From NCBI GenBank assembly GCA_016630905.1, contig WBMQ01000004.1, positions 1,302,001 to 1,366,000 of the forward strand: 64,000 nt of DNA, written 5' to 3'. Positions 13,007 through 25,218 of the stretch are shown in pieces. Both the position numbers and the translations under genes were made by a program. The notes under the pieces were generated by a model, which worked only from the letters and a program-made list of their open reading frames with translations, searched no databases and was not told where the DNA came from. The stretch is from Capillidium heterosporum. Its lineage: Eukaryota > Entomophthoromycota > Entomophthoromycetes > Entomophthorales > Capillidiaceae. Numbering within the stretch: position 1 is the stretch's first letter; each line of letters opens with the position of its first letter.

Positions 13007-13567
13007 ATCATAGAGTCGATAGCTGTTAATCTTTGTTTTTGCCCCGTTGATGAAAATTTTTTTGCTATCACAACTCTTTATAGCTGAGATGAAAGCTATC
13101 CTATCTGATTGGTACCTCTAAAATTTTTGTCGGCTGGTTTGCTTAAAGATGTTATAGCTTATTAGGTGGTACTGCATGGTACGACTGATATTTTCAGAGC
13201 TATACATATATTAAGGTTGTTGAATGATCGGAAATTTTAGCTTATGAATATGTCCATAGTTTGTATTCTTACTGTACTAAGTTTTTACAATATTTGCTTG
13301 ATAAATTTTGCGTATTGTAGCCTACTAATTTTGAACTGATCAGACTTTGAAGTTTGATTCCTTGGAATTCGGAAAATTCCGAGCCAATTGGCTTTTATAA
13401 TAATTGAAAAGAAAGGAATTGAAAGGATGGATAAAATACTAAGTGGTGTTGATGTTCCAGCTATAAAAATTAGTGTCTACCTTGAACTTTGGTTTGATGG
13501 TTGCTAGGGGATTTTGTATTGGTGGGATACTACTCTGATTTTATTTAGTGGGCACTTTTAGGGGAGT
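13007..13567. other. intergenic, no gene seen
   Basis: Upstream flank of the dead NmrA copy and left flank of the transposable element. Nothing recognisable. Confidence 0.5.
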
Positions 13568-14005
13568 AGATTTTTCTACAAAAGTTGCACAAAACTATAT
13601 CGGAGAAATAATTTATTCTTTATTATTATTGGGTATTGTTTAACTTACTATCCAATATTTGGAATAGTAGTGCTGGTGTTATAGGGTTGTTTATAAATCT
13701 ATATAAATTAAATAGGGATTCTGTATAAGTGATTTAGGATCGCTCTAGCAAATAGGAGTGTCCAGAGTAGCATCATTTTTCCTATACCCTATTTCTATTC
13801 TGCTAAAGCAATACTAAAGCATTCTCCGTTTTAGCCATACAGATCTACAGAATAAAAGAGATATATCATACACTATAAACTAAGTTCAATTCAGGTTATT
13901 AGCACCCATATATATACAAGGTAGCTAGACTTTCGCTAATATTACTTACATAGTTAAAACTCAATTCGTTGATTCTAACGTCTATATTAAAGTAAATTAT
14001 ATATC
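13568..14005 (+). repeat. left terminal inverted repeat of the MULE
   Basis: Pairs with 17381-17818 on the opposite strand. The inner boundary is where the match stops after AAATTATATAT (about 14004). The outer boundary is in AGATTTTTCTAC, where the two arms still align with mismatches. Confidence 0.9.
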
Positions 14006-14529
14006 AAGCCACCTATTAAGCGTTTATTAGGATATATAAATCTTATATCATTTCCCTTCATTTTTAAACATTGCGACATTAAAGGGCAGCTTTAGTATTT
14101 ATTAATTTTTTATAGGGGATATCGATATACTAATACTTTTTGATGAATTTGAGCTATTATAGTCGATTTGGATAACCCTATACCTGCTTCTAATAAGCTA
14201 GTTAGCTTTGTAAGATCGGCAAGAAGGTTTTCTCAGATAATGGATAGCGATAATATAGATTTTGCATTACTATACCTTAAGATACTTAAATCCTTTGTCT
14301 CCGAACCAGTTGTTAGTGACCTGAAAAGCCTTTCTCCTCATTGAAAGCATATGGGCAAATCACTTTAAATAGCACTCCACCTGTCCAAAGACCATCTAGC
14401 CATCCACTACAAAAGTTAACTGTCAGCCAATATGATAAACCTGCTCCAATTTTTGAAGCTGGCCCTATCATTCAGAAGTCATCTAACCCATCTTAAAAGT
14501 GATTGTTTACCAACAAGACGATCAAATCC

Positions 14530-17117
14530 AACCTTTTGACTTGACCCCCGCCATCAATATTAAACACCTGATCTCTTCTATTAAAAACCCAACTTCAAAG
14601 GAGCTAGAAGAATTAGTTTCAAACGATTTTGGTGAGGACGAGTTAATTATCTAACAAGACTCAAAATCAGACTATAATGAAGATTCTCAGATTAACATCA
14701 ATGAAGACAATTTTTATAACGATTTAGATGTGGTCGAAAAAATGAACAGAGCTGTAAAACCTAATAAAGATGAGATTGATGGAAAGCTTCTTTTAAATTA
14801 TTTTTTACTTTTGTTGTGTTAATAGTTTTTAGTGCTTTGGAACTGCATAGCTCATTTCACTCTCCGCGATGCAGTAAATGCAATAACTGTTCTAAATCAA
14901 AACTCAGACTTTACATTTGTTCGTACTAGTTATATCAACCCCGCGAAAGGAAAGCATGTTGGCTACCATTGCTATAAGTACGACCAACATAAGGTGTACG
15001 AAGACAACCTTCTGGACAACTCAACAGCCAAGCGAATCAAAAGTCCCAAGACGAATAATCCTAAGAAACTACTGAAGCGAACTGAAAAATGTCCAGCCAT
15101 CATCACTCTTCAGGTTGATTATGCCAACAATACTCAAAAAATTGCTACTGCTAACAACATGGAGCATTTTCATGATCCAATACCAAGGATCAAAGATCCA
15201 AAAATCCCTGGAAATATCCTCCAAAATATTGTTGAACGTCATTTAGAAGGATATACGGTTTCGACAGCCATAAAATTAGTATTCAACAAGTACCAGCTTG
15301 GGATTCGCGATCAGACTTTAATTAAAAACCTTTACTATAACCAATGTTATAAGTATAATTTAATCCCAAGACTCTGAACTTCAAGAAGTCTTCCAATTTT
15401 TGCAGCGAAAGGGTTATTGCGCAAAAATGGCAACCTTTGGCCTATCACCAGACCTCCAAGGTCTCAAGTGTTTGTTCTGATCGAACACCTCTCAGGCTGT
15501 GCTATTGAAGACAGGGATTTCGGATGTTTTAGTAGCAGATTTCACCTACCAGATATTGACATGTGACTTCTCCATCCTTACTTTTTCCGCAAAGTCTAAG
15601 CATATGAAAACGGTCCCAGCTGCCTATTCCATCATGAATAATGAGACCCGAGACATTTATTTTACTGTCTCACAGTTCCTACAAATGTTCTTAGAGCAGT
15701 ATATAAATTCAGGAGTACTATTGAAAACAACCTTAACAGATGTCGATGCCCAGCTCTCCTCTGCAATCAAAATTGTCTTTCCATATGTCACTCACGTGTT
15801 GTGTATCTGGCACAAAATAGGTAACATTAGGACGGCTTTAAGTTGAATAGATTCTACTGAGCGTAAGAAGTTAGTTGAAGCTTTTATAGGTAAAATCATC
15901 TAATGTATATTGGTTGCTAATAGCTTTATAGGTAATGAGGCTAAATTTTGAAATATGCATAGATATATGAATATATAATGTTATCAAAATATTAATACTA
16001 AGTTTATTTTTGTATGTGGTGCCCAAAAACCCATCATAGGTTTGACGATAAGAAGAAAGTTAAGGTTGAAACTATTTTTGCTAAGAATTACAACACAACC
16101 TTGTTTAACCAGTTTATGAGAAGGTTGCTTTATGTCTCCGATGCTAAAGAGTATATGGATAAGAAGGCTGTTTTCTTCAAATATCTATCTACCGAAAAAC
16201 CAATCAAGCGATTCCAAGCAACATTTAAAAATGAAAGGCAGTTCGCTGTAGCCTTTACCAAGAAAACCTTCAACCATTCCTATAATGCTTCAAGTACTGC
16301 CGAAAGTATGAGTGCTTAACTCAAGTACAATATAAGTGAAGCCCATAAGAAGAATAAGATTTTAATTGGTCAGCTTATCAAGAACCGTGATTCTGTTGTT
16401 GCAAAGAAGGTCTGGGAGCACCAAAGCTATGATAATATTAGCCTTAACTATACAATTCTTGAGCTACCTACTGTTTTTTGGCATGCAGTAAAGAATGTTG
16501 TCTCGAGGGATGTTTTAATGATCCTCCAAGACCACTTTATGGCTGCTAAGCTCAACTATGAGGTAAAGCGGAATCTATTAACTCCAGATGAACTTTATGC
16601 CAAGAATAAATTCGACAAGAAAGCAATTAGTGTTGTAACGTTAGATTCAGCTAAGGAATAGTGCACCTGCTACTTCGATGAACAGGATGGTCTCCCTTGC
16701 AAGCATATCGTGACTGCTAGACTGAAATGTGGTAAGCTTCCGATCAAGCCTGAAGATATCCATGTACGTTAGATGAGGATGTTCAAAGATAACTCAGAAG
16801 TTAGCTTTAGAGTCGATTCTAACTGACTGGATATGGTGGTATATCGATTTAACGAAGCTCCTCCAAACCTAAAGGACTATTTAAGCGTTCAGTTGTCTAG
16901 AGATTTAGAAGCACATATAGGCCATCTCAAAGCACTCGACCCAATGTACTTTAGTGGAATCTCTGAGCCCCTTACAACTCCAAGAGGATGGAAATCAGAG
17001 AATGCAACTGAACGACTTCCACTCACCTATGAACTTGTTGCACAAAAGGGAGAGGAAGACTTATATTGCAACACTTGTACCCAGCTAGGCTACGCAGCAC
17101 GATATTGCCCCAAATAG
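14530..17117 (+). pseudogene. MULE transposase (FAR1-like DNA-binding, MULE core, SWIM finger, zinc knuckle), inactive
   Basis: Pieces in order: an acidic N-terminal part (14580-14770, with an in-frame TAA); a FAR1/FLYWCH-like domain (14832-15377) with conserved C and H residues; the MULE catalytic core (15376-15846) with VLVADFTY, TDVDAQLSSAI and HVLCIWH; a linker with ASSTAESMSA (16290-16317); a SWIM finger CTCYF...GLPCKH (16663-16716); and a C-terminal knuckle CNTCTQLGYAARYC, whose usual histidine is replaced by tyrosine. A +1 shift near 15372 and stops at 15478, 16318, 16660, 16768 and 16822 break it. At 15478 and 16768 the family normally has tryptophan, so TGG became TGA/TAG. An intron may lie in 15850-16013. 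Confidence 0.85.
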
Positions 17118-17380
17118 GTTTATTTTTTTCTTGAATAAACATGTGTTTATAATTCTACTTTTTATACTTTGATATATATCGTTTATTATGAAAGATTGAA
17201 TATGTAGGTGGTTTATTGACATAGATAAAGGAACGGTCAGCCGTACTAAGGTAAATGAGTTTGAAGGGGAAGTGCAATAGGCTTTAAAATGCATTTATAG
17301 AACACACATACTTACATATACATAGACGAAGAATTAAAAATTCATAGTTTGAATCTGATTGATACCTATTAGTTGAAGAG

Positions 17381-17818
17381 CATATATAATTTACCTTAGT
17401 ATAGACGTTAGAATCAACGAATTGAGTTTTAACTATGTAAGTAATATTAGCGAAAGTCTAGCTACCTTGTATATATATGGGTGCTAATAACCTGAATTGA
17501 ACTTAGTTTATAGTGTATGATATATCTCTTTTATTCTGTAGATCTGTATGGCTAAAACGGAGAATGCTTTAGTATTGCTTTAGCAGAATAGAAATAGGGT
17601 ATAGGAAAAATGATGCTACTCTGGACACTCCTATTTGCTAGAGCGATCCTAAATCACTTATACAGAATCCCTATTTAATTTATATAGATTTATAAACAAC
17701 CCTATAACACCAGCACTACTATTCCAAATATTGGATAGTAAGTTAAACAATACCCAATAATAATGAAAGAATAAATTATTTCTCCGATATAGTTTTGTCA
17801 AAGTTTTGTGAATAAATC
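17381..17818 (-). repeat. right terminal inverted repeat of the MULE
   Basis: Reverse complement of 13568-14005. It contains the start of a short minus-strand ORF (17658-17855), which is mirrored on the left arm and is not a gene. Confidence 0.9.
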
Positions 17819-17936
17819 TGCTTTTATTATAAAGCTTATCCAAACTTTCTTTCAATTCGAGTAAGATATGATATCATTGAACAACATAAATACTCATTAA
17901 AAATTTCAACTTGTAATCTTTTATTCCAAACTAAAG

Positions 17937-19139
17937 ATGTTTAATCCGAGTAGAGGAGGTATGTATTTGATTTATTAACCAGATATATGAATAATATATA
18001 GAAATATACACATATGCGTTTAAATCTTTATTTTAACAGCATTTTATTCTATTTTCAAATTTAGGAGTAAGAGGTGGACACGACCAATTCAAATGGGAAG
18101 ATGTCAAGGAGGATAAGCATCGAGAAAACTACTTAGGTCACTCTCTGAAAGCCCCAGTTGGCCGGTAACTATAGCTTATTATTAAATCTGATTTAATTTA
18201 GATGGCAAAAGGGCAAGGATTTGCAATGGTACACCAAAGCTGAATCGGAAACAGCTGACGCAGCAAGCGAACGTCGAGCCGCCGAAATAAGGGCAATTAA
18301 AGAAGCTGAAGAAGATGCACTGGCCGAGGCATTGTAAGCTATTTTATATTTATAGTCTTTTAATAAACATAATTTCAAAGAGGCTATCCAGTGAAGAAAC
18401 GAGCTACCAATTCCAACAGCATCGAAGTAGCCGAGCTTAATTCAGTACTCAAGAAGCAAAGCGGAAAGACATCGATAGAAGCTGAAGATGAAGTAGATCA
18501 AGCTGGAAAAATCAATGGACTGGGCTATCGATAGTATACTTTTTACTTTTATTGTTTTAATTTACTTTTATTAGTTCAAGATCAGGCGATGATAAAGATA
18601 CGAAATTCTTGGTGAAAGCTTCAAACAAGATAGATACCAACTCTACGACTACTGAACCTTTAGATAACGTTGAAGCTGCGCCTTCAGCTTCCCCTACATC
18701 TAGTCCCCGTCACTCTGAAAGTCCCCAACGACACCGATCCAAAAAATCCAAAAAGTCCAAGAGTAAGTCGAAGTCAAAGAAATATAAAAGGCACCGCGAC
18801 CAAGATATCGATTTTGAAGATGGGAGAGAAGTGGTTTCGAGACGAAGCCGAGATAAATACTTTGATAATACTCGATACGATGAACGTAGTCAAAAATCTT
18901 CTAACCATCACCGAAAAAATCGTTCTCCAGAGTACACGGGCAGAGATAAGCCTAGGTCACCTTACAGACCGAAGCATAGCGATCACAAAAATGAGCGGGA
19001 CAATGATAGACCAAGAGATCATGAAAATATACGCCATAATCGATCAAGACCTGATGATCGAAGATCTCCCCTGAGAGAGAAGCGAGGTTTTAGATCTCGA
19101 AGCCGTAGCTATTCCCCATATAGAAATTCACGCCGTTGA
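17937..19139 (+). CDS. MMTAG2 (C1orf35)-like protein with an RS/K-rich tail
   Basis: Five exons joined by short introns (17959-18064, 18165-18201, 18334-18380, 18534-18574) give 323 residues. The N-terminus carries the family signature: MFNPSRGG, then [28 protein letters not shown] and KDLQWYTK (residues 1-50). This is the conserved block of the multiple-myeloma-tumour-associated protein 2 family (MMtag domain), nuclear proteins of poorly known function. A YPVKKR segment follows, then a basic [12 protein letters not shown]-type run and an arginine/serine tail ending [13 protein letters not shown], which suggests association with RNA processing. The first exon codes for only 7 residues, and the MULE end lies immediately upstream, so the element may supply part of the promoter. 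Confidence 0.88.
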
Positions 19140-19273
19140 TTTTAGTCCATATTTCATATTTTATTAAACTTAAATTCCATAATGTTGCTAGTTATTCAAG
19201 CTTAGTTACTAAAGGTAAATAAAATATGTAGAATAAGTTTATTTCAAAAATGATTTTTTAAAGTATACTCGTA

Positions 19274-22200
19274 TCACAAAAGCCCATAGGTATCCTTAAA
19301 ACCATCTAAAGCTAGTTTGAGATTGGTACTACTTCCAGTGAAATTGAGGTTGGGTCTAGACATATCGATTGAGAAATAGTCAGTAATCTTGGCCTGCCAT
19401 TTTAACGACTCCTAAGCAAATAATAAACGATTGTAACCTCAAAGCGTTTACCTGATGTCTAAGCAACGGGTTTACCATATCCTCCGTTTTTTCATGGGAC
19501 CAACCCAACTTATCTTGCAAGAACCTATTGAAAAGTCAGCTATAAAATTTGGCTCAACTCACGTCTGGAGTCTGGATAACTGTACGTGGCCCCAACTGAA
19601 CGGCTGTTTAGAGGTATCTACATTTGGGTTACGATATGCCTGTTCTACATCCGGGTCTGGAAAGGGTTGTGGAAGGTCGTAGGTCCTACGGGCAATCTTC
19701 CTCTAAGCAAATTAGCAATTTGCTACAATATGATCTTACTAGCTTCTTTAAAAATCGGCTCTCGTTCTTAGGTGGTTGCGAAGTGATGCTGCGAGCTTGA
19801 TCCCACCATTTACGAAAGTCAGTGAGCCCATTTCGAAAATGCACCATAATTTCAAGTGCAGTTACCGGACCTATACCATGGACTCCTATAGCGTAATCCG
19901 AGCCCAACAATTGAGCCAGGCCAACTAGTGCCGTTTGATCTAGGCTGAGCTCCCGTTCCAGCTTGGATGCACTGTACCGCTCCACGTGCTGGGTTGAGTG
20001 AAAAAGGTATCGGTAGATCGGTGTACCTCCGAATAACAATACATCGCTATCGTCCGATACTACCCCATCCACCAAATTTGTTTGGGCTAGGTAGGCACAC
20101 TGGGCCTCTGCTTCACCGGCCGCCACTAGGTAAGGAACGCCTAATATATTCAGTAACTCCTAGTTTCCCAAAGTTAGAAATAGATACGATTGGCAAGCAC
20201 CTTTATGTCGTCATATAATTCCTGAGTTGGGTCGTTTAAATGACGCTCCTGTTTGTTTTTGAGCTTGGCAAGTGCCTCAATATCGGATTGTAGGGCCTGT
20301 CGATCTAAGTTTATAGTAGGCAAGTCTTGGACAGGTACATCTATTGGAGTGCTTTCATCTAACGAGTTCTCTATTTCATGAGGTACAAAGTTGGTATCTA
20401 TCACTAGCTCGGTAATTTTAGGTTGAGCAGCTTCCATTTCAGAATTCTGATTCGATACTGTTGAGGTCTTTTCCAATTTCTCCTCGTCAATTTGTGTTAT
20501 TTGATCATCAATACCTGGAGAGACTATAACGATATAAGAAGCAAATAAATTAATAATATGGACTACCTTGTTTAGCTTTAAGCTGTTCAAAATCGCCATT
20601 TTCAACTTCAACTTTGGATAGAATCTCAATCGGCTCACCAAGTTCAGAAGATTGATCACCCCCAGCAAAATGATCGGAATTTGGGTCTACGATCTCGACT
20701 GAATCATCATTAATACTATCTTTCTCGATAACCTGACTATTTGCTTGAGGTATGGATATACTTGAAAGTTCGCCCAAAGTATAGTCTTCGCTATCCATAT
20801 ACTCGACCACATCAAATTTATCATCCAGATCGTTAAGAGGCTTCCTATATTCTAAGACCATCTTAAGATACTCGGAGTAGGTAATGAGAGAATCACTTTT
20901 AAGGACATCTTCTTGACAACTAAGTAGTTTAGCTTCTACAGCTTTAAGTTTATCTTTGAGCTTGGCAATAGACCAACCGTCCAGGACTTTATTATGAAGC
21001 GTATCCGGTTCAGGTTCACTGGAATCGACGTCGTGGTCTAAGTAACTTACCCAGGCATCTAAGTCGCGACGCAAAGACGGTTGATTATTGTTGGAAATCG
21101 TACCTTGTACTTTGTCCTCATTTTGATCGTAATTATCGATAACGCTAAATTTTTATAAATGGAAATATGTGTATTGGCTTACTCGAAGAAATCATCGTCC
21201 AGATCAGCGCTATCCTCTGAAGTACCAGACAAGCCTTTATTTAGTTGCACATCTTGGAACTGTATTCCTGGATTGTCTGGTAATTCCTCCATCTTAAGTT
21301 CAACCTCTACACCCAAGTCCTTCAAATTGAAACTGGTGTTATTTACCTTCCAGTCGTCTGCTTCCATTGTTTCTAGCTCTTCGGCCGCATTAAAAAGCTG
21401 TAGCCAGAGGTCCTCCTCCTCCTCCATATCATCCTCTAATTCTTCAACATCTTCCACAGTAGCTTTAGTTACAACTTCCTCTTGAGCACTAGGGCGAGCC
21501 ATCTTCCACCCTCCAGATTCATTTTTGACTAACGCGAACTTCTTTCCACGCTGAGCGGCTACTCTACTGAAAGTTTGGGATCCAGGTAAGTGGCTGGTCT
21601 CTTCATTTATTCCTACTACCTCTAGGTATTTTTGAGTCAACTGATTCCTCTGCATTAGATTCTGGACTTGAAGTTGTGAGAAATCTTTGGCCTGAGGCGC
21701 TACTTTTCGAAGGTGGTTGATGCGATTGTGGGAAGTTTGCCGGCTACGTCCCCTGAGCTCACTAACTACTTCGTATTTTAGTTCCAGTGGGAGCTGGTCC
21801 AACGTGTTCATATCGATCCCACTCATCCCAGGCTATATAAATTAAATATACATTGTACAGTGCAGCTACCTTGTATTCATGGAGGTATTCTAGCAACTCA
21901 GCATCAAAGTCATACCTGAGATCGTCCTCTTTAATATTGGCACTAGGATAGGTTAGCAAGTACTCAAAAAAGCATTACGTCATCTCATGCTCTAAGGCTG
22001 GCAGCTCAAAAGTATCTCTATCTCGCTTCAAAATAGCGTTGATCGACCCTGAAGAACTATTCGAATTGTTATGATCCAAAGCTTTGGCTTGTAGTCGAGT
22101 CTGTAAGAGTTTCTCAGCAGTGTGCTTGAGATTTTCTTTAGATTTTTCTCTCTTCTCTCTACGTTGTTTCTACAAATATATGAAAACAATTAATCGTACA

Positions 22201-22610
22201 TATAAACATTGGCAAGGTAAAGCTACATAAAATTGAAGCATGGATAAATTTTAAAGTATCTTGAACAAACTATTATCTTAAGATACACTTACTAATACTT
22301 TACGCTTGATTGCGGGAGCAGGTCCATCGAAAACGAAGACTGGCTTTATATTATAAAACATCAACTTCATAATACGCCTCAAAAACCCAACTAAAGCCAC
22401 AGATTGTTCCCCCTCCATCTTACTCGATTTCAAGAACTGATGGGCCCAGATACTGGCATGTAAATTCATAAAGTTAAGGAAACAGTAAACTACGTGAATT
22501 ATGTAACATAATAAAAGGATATCAATTGCTAGTCGATGATGGTTTAACTCTTCCAACTTGACCGTCTCACCAGACTCTTCGATTATCTTCCATAGACTGT
22601 GCACTCCCAT
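19274..22610 (-). CDS. RAD2: XPG/Rad2 structure-specific endonuclease (nucleotide excision repair)
   Basis: Makes the 3' incision in nucleotide excision repair. Eleven exons give 946 residues, close to yeast Rad2 (somewhat over 1000). The XPG-N domain starts MGVHSLWKIIE. D30 lies in LAID-ASIW and D74 in KPVFVFDGPAPAIKR, both metal-binding aspartates of the family. A long acidic, variable spacer follows (residues about 175-690). The XPG-I domain has ELLNILGVPYLVA, GEAEAQCAYL and SDDSDVLLFGG, then the helix-hairpin-helix with LLGSDY and GVHGIGPV and a C-terminal QAYRNPNVD, FSWG, FLQDKLGW and ITDYF. Intron 1 (22460-22522) is of U12 AT-AC type; intron 3 (21943-21978) is only 36 bp. All other introns are GT-AG. 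It is divergent from RPL14. Confidence 0.95.
22460..22522 (-). other. U12-type AT-AC intron in the XPG/RAD2 gene
   Basis: On the minus strand the intron begins ATATCCTTTT and ends TTTAC, with TTCCTTAAC ending 13 bases before the 3' splice site. These match the minor-spliceosome 5' site (ATATCCTT) and branch-point (TTCCTTAAC) consensus. Removing exactly 63 bases joins GCA ATT G to AT GCC AGT ATC TGG, giving LAID-ASIW, the expected XPG sequence. Read through instead, the frame stays open but inserts 21 residues that break the nuclease domain at its first catalytic aspartate. Confidence 0.85.
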
Positions 22611-23429
22611 AGCTCTTGTTCTATCAAATTGAAAGTAGATAGTTTCAAGCTACGCATTCAATTGATATAGAATGAAAGTTATGACGTTTGTGTACTTTGC
22701 TTTTCATAATTATAAACGGCAATTCAAAGATAGTGAAAATAGGCACATGTCATATACAAGAGTATATATAAATAAATACAACTAGTTAAAAATTATAATA
22801 TATTTGCTTTTGAATATATAAAGATATAATATGAGACTTAGTGATAAATGTGGGCATTTCTAATAAAGCACATCATAGCTTTATCAAGAATCGGCAAGGT
22901 TTATAAGTAGCTATTAAAAATGCCATACACTTTTTTACTTACAGTATGCATATAGATTGCCTTAGCATTGATATTTTACTATAAATATTGAACTGATTAT
23001 AGAAAGTATATTTCTAACCATTATTAAACATTTTATTTTATATTTTATATACAAAAAAACATCTGATGATTTAGTACAAATGGTTTCAGGTAATAATGTG
23101 AGCATTAAAGTCTATTTACAATATATAAGCTTAATGCATTTCGAATTTTACATTGTAGGTTTAGTATATTCATGAATTTTATATGTGCTTCTACAAGTCA
23201 AAGGAAGCATCGCTTTCAATTTTTAGAATAAATTAATACGAAATTTCAAAATACCAGTACAACTAATGGAATCAAGTAAATTTGGCGTACACTTCGTTCT
23301 GATTGCAAGGTGCAAAAAGCCCAAAATCTGTGAACAAATAAGAGGCATTCCAAACAAAGGTTATTTCATACCTATGGCAGAGCCTTCTTTTCAACTTTTA
23401 AAAGTTCTCAACAAAGGAATCTTGCCCAA
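22611..23429. other. divergent promoter region, XPG and eL14
   Basis: About 820 bases of AT-rich sequence between two divergent starts. The eL14 leader may contain an intron ending near 23418 (CAACAAAG). No other gene was seen; the ORF at 23266-23457 overlaps the eL14 start and is a shadow. Confidence 0.5.
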
Positions 23430-23890
23430 ATGTCCGAAGCTTTCAAACGTTACGTAGAAGTTGGCCGTGCCGTATTGTTGCGCGGTGGCAAATTCGACCA
23501 GAAGATTGCCTTCATTGTCGAAATTGTTGATCACAACCGTGCCTTGGTTGAAGGACCTACCACCGGCGTTACCCGCCACGTCGTCAGCTACAAGAACTTG
23601 GAGTTGACCAGCCACGTTATCAAGAAGCTCCCCCGTGCCGTCCGCACCAAGGCTTTGAAGAAGTTCATCGAGAAGAGCGATGTTTTGAGCAAGTGGACCG
23701 CCTCTGCTTGGGCCAAGAAGATTGAAACCCGCAACAGACGTATCACTCTCACCGACTTTGAGCGTTTCAAGGTTATGCGCCTTAAGAAGCAGGTAAATTT
23801 TTAGTTTTTAACAACCTTTTAAATTTGTAAATATAGAGAGCCGTCTTAGTTAACCAGCAGGTAAAGCTATTGGCCAAGCAGAGTGCTTAA
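23430..23890 (+). CDS. RPL14: large-subunit ribosomal protein eL14
   Basis: Component of the cytosolic 60S subunit. Two exons, intron 23792-23838 (GTAAATTT...AATATAG), about 137 residues. The family pattern is clear: RYVEVGRAVLLRGG, IAFIVEIVDHNRALVEGP, TTGVTRHVVSYKNLELT, KALKKF, and the SAWAKKIETRNRR - LTDFERFKVMRLKKQ block, then an alanine/lysine end. Length matches yeast L14 (138). Third codon positions are rich in C and G compared with neighbours, as usual for highly expressed genes. Confidence 0.96.
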
Positions 23891-25218
23891 ATTATAATTA
23901 ACTTCAAAATAAATGACCAACCTGCTACTGACCATAAGAACGATTTTCAAAATTGACACGAAATGTGCTTATGCATCCATCAAAAATATAAAAGGTAATC
24001 TCCCATTATTTTAAATTTATCATTCTTTTAATTTGAAAAGTTTATATTCAGAGTCATTTCGAATTTTTAGCTAAATTAAATTCAATGCTATACTATATAG
24101 CAGATGCAATTAATTTACTATTTTGATTATTTCGAATTTATAGTGTTTTGAAACTTAAGTTTTACCTTATTGTTTATCAGAATATCCATTTACTTTGTAA
24201 AAATTTAAAATAGATGTTTTTAGTATTTGATAGCCAAATTACTAAGTTTCAGCTGTTCAATACATAGACAAGGCTCTTTATTTATTTTTAGATTCTGCTT
24301 ATGGTTTAGAACTGTTGTTGATAGTATATCTGTATATCTATGAGCGTTTTAAAGTATATATAAAGTTATATTATTAGAAAGTATTAGACCCCTAACTTTA
24401 TTTTCAAACTACTGTACTTGTAATATACGTAAACTATTTTAAACTTTTATTAAGGAAGCCTTTGGACTTGTAAAAAGTTTGATATGGAGAAATATCATAC
24501 TATTAGCTGGGTGATACAGATAAATAAGCATATGTACGACATAATAGTATATTAGTTTATCTCTTTAAATGAGAAAGCTTAATTCTATAAAATTAAACCT
24601 ATTCTTGATTGTACTTCAATTTATATGCTATAACATCCTTTTCTCGTTATTATAAATATTTTATCAAGACACAATATAAGCACTAATAACTGTCATTAAA
24701 CTGGAAAACATAGATTTGATTCTTGCAGGGCCAGTCACAAAGCTGCCGTCCCTTTTTGTTCAAAGCGTTCTCTCGCAATATAGTATTTGACACATTAAAC
24801 ACATGAGCTTCAGTCTCCAAGAAAATGAAAAGCACTGTTATTTTCATATATTTAGTATTGATAGTAGATTTTTATGCTCTAATTTTTCTATTTATAAATA
24901 TATAATTAAGAACTATCGAAAGGATTACATAATATAGAGTTATATGCTATAGAAACCTAAAATATAGCTAAAAATACTGAAACTACTTAATAAAGTCGGT
25001 ATATAGCAAAATATCCAGCTATACTTCTTAAATAGGAGTTGATGTCGTATTCAGCTTATAATATAGAACAATATATCAAGTATCCTTATCATAAAATGGC
25101 GCTATCACCGTAATATATTGGTTTCTTTGCAAAATTACCTATCTTCTAAGCTAAAACATACTCTCCCAACAGCTCTATAACCTAAACATTTATTAAAATT
25201 GGTCTGGTATATGTCAAG
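23891..25218. other. intergenic, convergent 3' ends, no gene seen
   Basis: 1.3 kb, AT-rich, between eL14 and Tim23. I found no open frame over about 60 codons, no repeat and no RNA gene. Confidence 0.55.

Larger units (their letters stand above)
13568..17818. mobile_element. Mutator-like element (MULE) with about 438-bp terminal inverted repeats
   Basis: The left arm 13568-14005 and the right arm 17381-17818 are reverse complements. The inner roughly 400 bases are almost identical (one 1-base indel near 13622/17764), while the outer 30 bases differ at several places. Between them lies one broken MULE/FAR1-type transposase on the plus strand. A perfect 9-bp target duplication is not visible; the flanks (CTTTTAGGG left, CTTTTATTA right) agree in 6 of 9 bases. 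The right end lies about 118 bases before the ATG of the MMTAG2-like gene. Confidence 0.85.

Noticed and set aside
17658-17855. ORF across the right MULE repeat
   Set aside because: It lies in the inverted repeat, appears mirrored in the left arm and has no protein features.
21943-21978. In-frame TAA in the XPG gene
   Set aside because: A 36-base GT-AG intron with a TGCTAAC branch site removes it and restores phase.
24732-24739. HomolD-like CAGTCACA box
   Set aside because: It lies in the 3' intergenic region, 850 bp beyond eL14, with no gene start near it; probably chance.
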